Assembly: GCF_900129425.1 (NCBI RefSeq)
Contig: NZ_LT670817.1
Location: 2,356,001 to 2,420,000 of the forward strand
Source: Bradyrhizobium erythrophlei
Lineage (GTDB): Bacteria > Pseudomonadota > Alphaproteobacteria > Rhizobiales > Xanthobacteraceae
Direction: 5' to 3'
Length of the DNA: 64,000 nt
Shown here in pieces: positions 62,926 to 64,000 of the stretch. The notes beneath the pieces are model-generated. The model was not told the origin of the DNA. It did no database searches and saw only the letters and a list, made by a program, of their open reading frames with translations. Within the stretch, counting starts at the first letter, position 1. The number at the start of each line of letters is the position of its first letter. The position numbers and the translations under genes were made by a program.

Positions 62926-64000
62926 GTGAGCGAACCACTGGTTGTGGTCGGCAACGGAATGGCCGCCGCGCGTCTGGTCGATGAACTGGCGAAAGTCGCG
63001 CTCGGGCGCTACGCCATCGCCGTCATCGGCGACGAGCCGCGGCTTGCCTATAATCGCGTGCTGCTGTCGTCGGTGCTGGCGGGCGAAACCGCCTCGCATG
63101 ATATCGAGCTCAAGCCCGCGGCGTGGTGGCGCGACCGTGGCGTTACCTTGAAATATGGGTGCGCCGCCACCGAAATCGATATCGGCCGCCGCGAACTCAA
63201 GATCGCCAACGAGGAAAGCATCGCGTTTTCCAGGCTGGTGCTCGCTACCGGCTCGACGCCGCTGCGGCTCAACGTACCCGGCGCCGATCTCGCCGGCGTG
63301 CACACCTTTCGCGACAGCCGGGATGTCGATCTGCTGCTGTCGCTCGCCGCGCAGAGAAAGCGCGTCGTCGTGGTCGGCGGCGGGTTGCTCGGGCTGGAAG
63401 CGGCCTACGGCCTCGCCAAGGCCGGCGCGTCGGTGACGCTGCTGCATCTGATGGACCGGCTGATGGAGCGTCAGCTCGATCGGCCGGCGGCAAAGCTGTT
63501 GAAATCCCTGGTCGAGCGCAAGGGCATCAGAATTCTTCTCGAGGCCAATACCGCGCGGATCCATGGCGAGACCCACGTCCGGGCCGTCGAACTGACCGAC
63601 GGACGCCGGATCGATGCCGACGCGGTGATATTCGCGGCCGGCATCCGGCCCAATGTCGCGCTGGCGAAAGACGCCGGAATTCCCGTCAACCGCGGCATCG
63701 TGGTTGACGACGTCATGCAATCCGGCGCGCCGGAGATCTACGCGCTCGGCGAATGCGCCGAGCACCGCGGCATCTGTTACGGCCTGGTCGAACCGGCCTA
63801 CGAGCAGGCGCGGGTGCTGGCGCGACATTTGGCGGACGAAGCCGCGGCCTATGGCGGCAGCGTCGTTGCGACCAACCTGAAAGTCTCCGGCGTCGGCGTG
63901 TTTTCCGCCGGCGATTTGATGGGCGCCGAGGGCAGCGAAACCATCCTGCTCAACGATGTCACGCAGGGCATCTACAAGAAGCTCGTGATATCGCAGGGTC
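62926..64000 (+). CDS. flp: FAD/NAD(P)-dependent flavoprotein reductase (Flp-like, 3' end outside window)
   Basis: 358 residues are visible before the edge. A GTG start follows ACAAG and is 12 bases after the globin stop. The N-terminal FAD loop is LVVVGNGMAAARLVDELAKV. A second dinucleotide loop, RVVVVGGGLLGLEAAYGLAK, is at about residue 145. The FAD-domain end is IYALGECAEHRGICYGLVEP. This matches the pyridine nucleotide-disulphide oxidoreductase half of NirB-type and rubredoxin-reductase proteins. Its gene neighbour supports the role described for Flp, electron donor to nitrite reduction and/or the globin. A nitrate reductase gene (nasC) is expected just beyond the window. Confidence 0.88.
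   Translation, partial: MSEPLVVVGNGMAAARLVDELAKVALGRYAIAVIGDEPRLAYNRVLLSSVLAGETASHDIELKPAAWWRDRGVTLKYGCAATEIDIGRRELKIANEESIAFSRLVLATGSTPLRLNVPGADLAGVHTFRDSRDVDLLLSLAAQRKRVVVVGGGLLGLEAAYGLAKAGASVTLLHLMDRLMERQLDRPAAKLLKSLVERKGIRILLEANTARIHGETHVRAVELTDGRRIDADAVIFAAGIRPNVALAKDAGIPVNRGIVVDDVMQSGAPEIYALGECAEHRGICYGLVEPAYEQARVLARHLADEAAAYGGSVVATNLKVSGVGVFSAGDLMGAEGSETILLNDVTQGIYKKLVISQG

Noticed and set aside
62296..63828. 510-codon open frame antisense to the globin and flavoprotein
   Set aside because: It opposes two genes with clear cofactor-binding motifs and known operon order.
1..64000. tRNA or rRNA genes
   Set aside because: TTCGA-type T-loop matches were inspected and all lie in coding sequence or in palindromic repeats. 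No cloverleaf or rRNA segment was seen.

Overview
The window looks like chromosome of a Bradyrhizobium-type alphaproteobacterium (Hyphomicrobiales). The support is a high-GC sequence with short rhizobial intergenic palindromes of the GTCATTGCGAG type, a long dispersed repeat of a kind I recall from Bradyrhizobium, an HWE-type sensor kinase, and at the right edge the gene order narK - single-domain haemoglobin - flavoprotein known from the Bradyrhizobium diazoefficiens nitrate-assimilation operon. No rRNA, tRNA or CRISPR array was seen. All assignments are read from the sequence by eye; none has been checked by a database search.

Layout. (1) 1-7.4 kb: end of an ABC exporter, a glycogen-debranching-type glucosidase, a PRC-barrel protein, an MFS carrier and a divergent glycogen synthase, which reads as a glycogen/alpha-glucan locus. 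(2) 7.5-15.3 kb: acyl-CoA and small-molecule enzymes (family III CoA-transferase, zinc alcohol dehydrogenase, isopropylmalate-dehydrogenase-like enzyme, crotonase, GST), separated by palindromic repeats and an IS110 element. (3) 15.6-26.6 kb: envelope genes with insertion-sequence activity. These are a GT39-like membrane protein whose last codons are replaced by an IS5/IS1031-type insertion, a DUF2059 protein, two tandem OpgC paralogues, an IS110-type relic, a methyltransferase, and a low-GC OafA-type acyltransferase with an SGNH tail. (4) 26.8-31 kb: RidA, GST and MFS genes next to a divergent LysR gene, probably a catabolic or detoxification unit. (5) 31.1-35.5 kb: an orphan kdpF with its 27-codon companion but no kdpABC, then a GntP permease, a patatin phospholipase and two small membrane proteins. 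(6) 35.8-40.6 kb: a frameshifted amidohydrolase, a DUF4105 protein, an amidase and a decayed GFA-type gene. (7) 40.6-48.3 kb: a surface locus with a trimeric autotransporter adhesin carrying about 22 YadA-head repeats, a secreted protein, a GT-A glycosyltransferase, a low-GC PAP2 protein and a large TPR-glycosyltransferase fusion. (8) 48.4-60.7 kb: a periplasmic binding protein, an L,D-transpeptidase, a gutted Bug-type binding protein beside an aromatic-ring monooxygenase, XRE and LysR regulators, an isochorismatase-like hydrolase, CcdA, an HWE kinase, a class C beta-lactamase-like hydrolase and an intradiol dioxygenase. (9) 60.8-64 kb: the nitrate/nitrite transporter-globin-flavoprotein operon, running off the right edge.

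The most informative observations are: the kdpF pair stranded without its operon; an IS insertion whose 3-bp duplication lets the original C-terminus of the host gene be reconstructed; a palindrome nested inside another palindrome; possible bridge-RNA hairpins upstream of the IS110 recombinase; a crotonase lacking both catalytic glutamates; and a sequon-rich trimeric adhesin encoded near a TPR-glycosyltransferase. Several genes are clearly decaying (amidohydrolase, Bug protein, GFA protein, DUF1127, IS110 relic).
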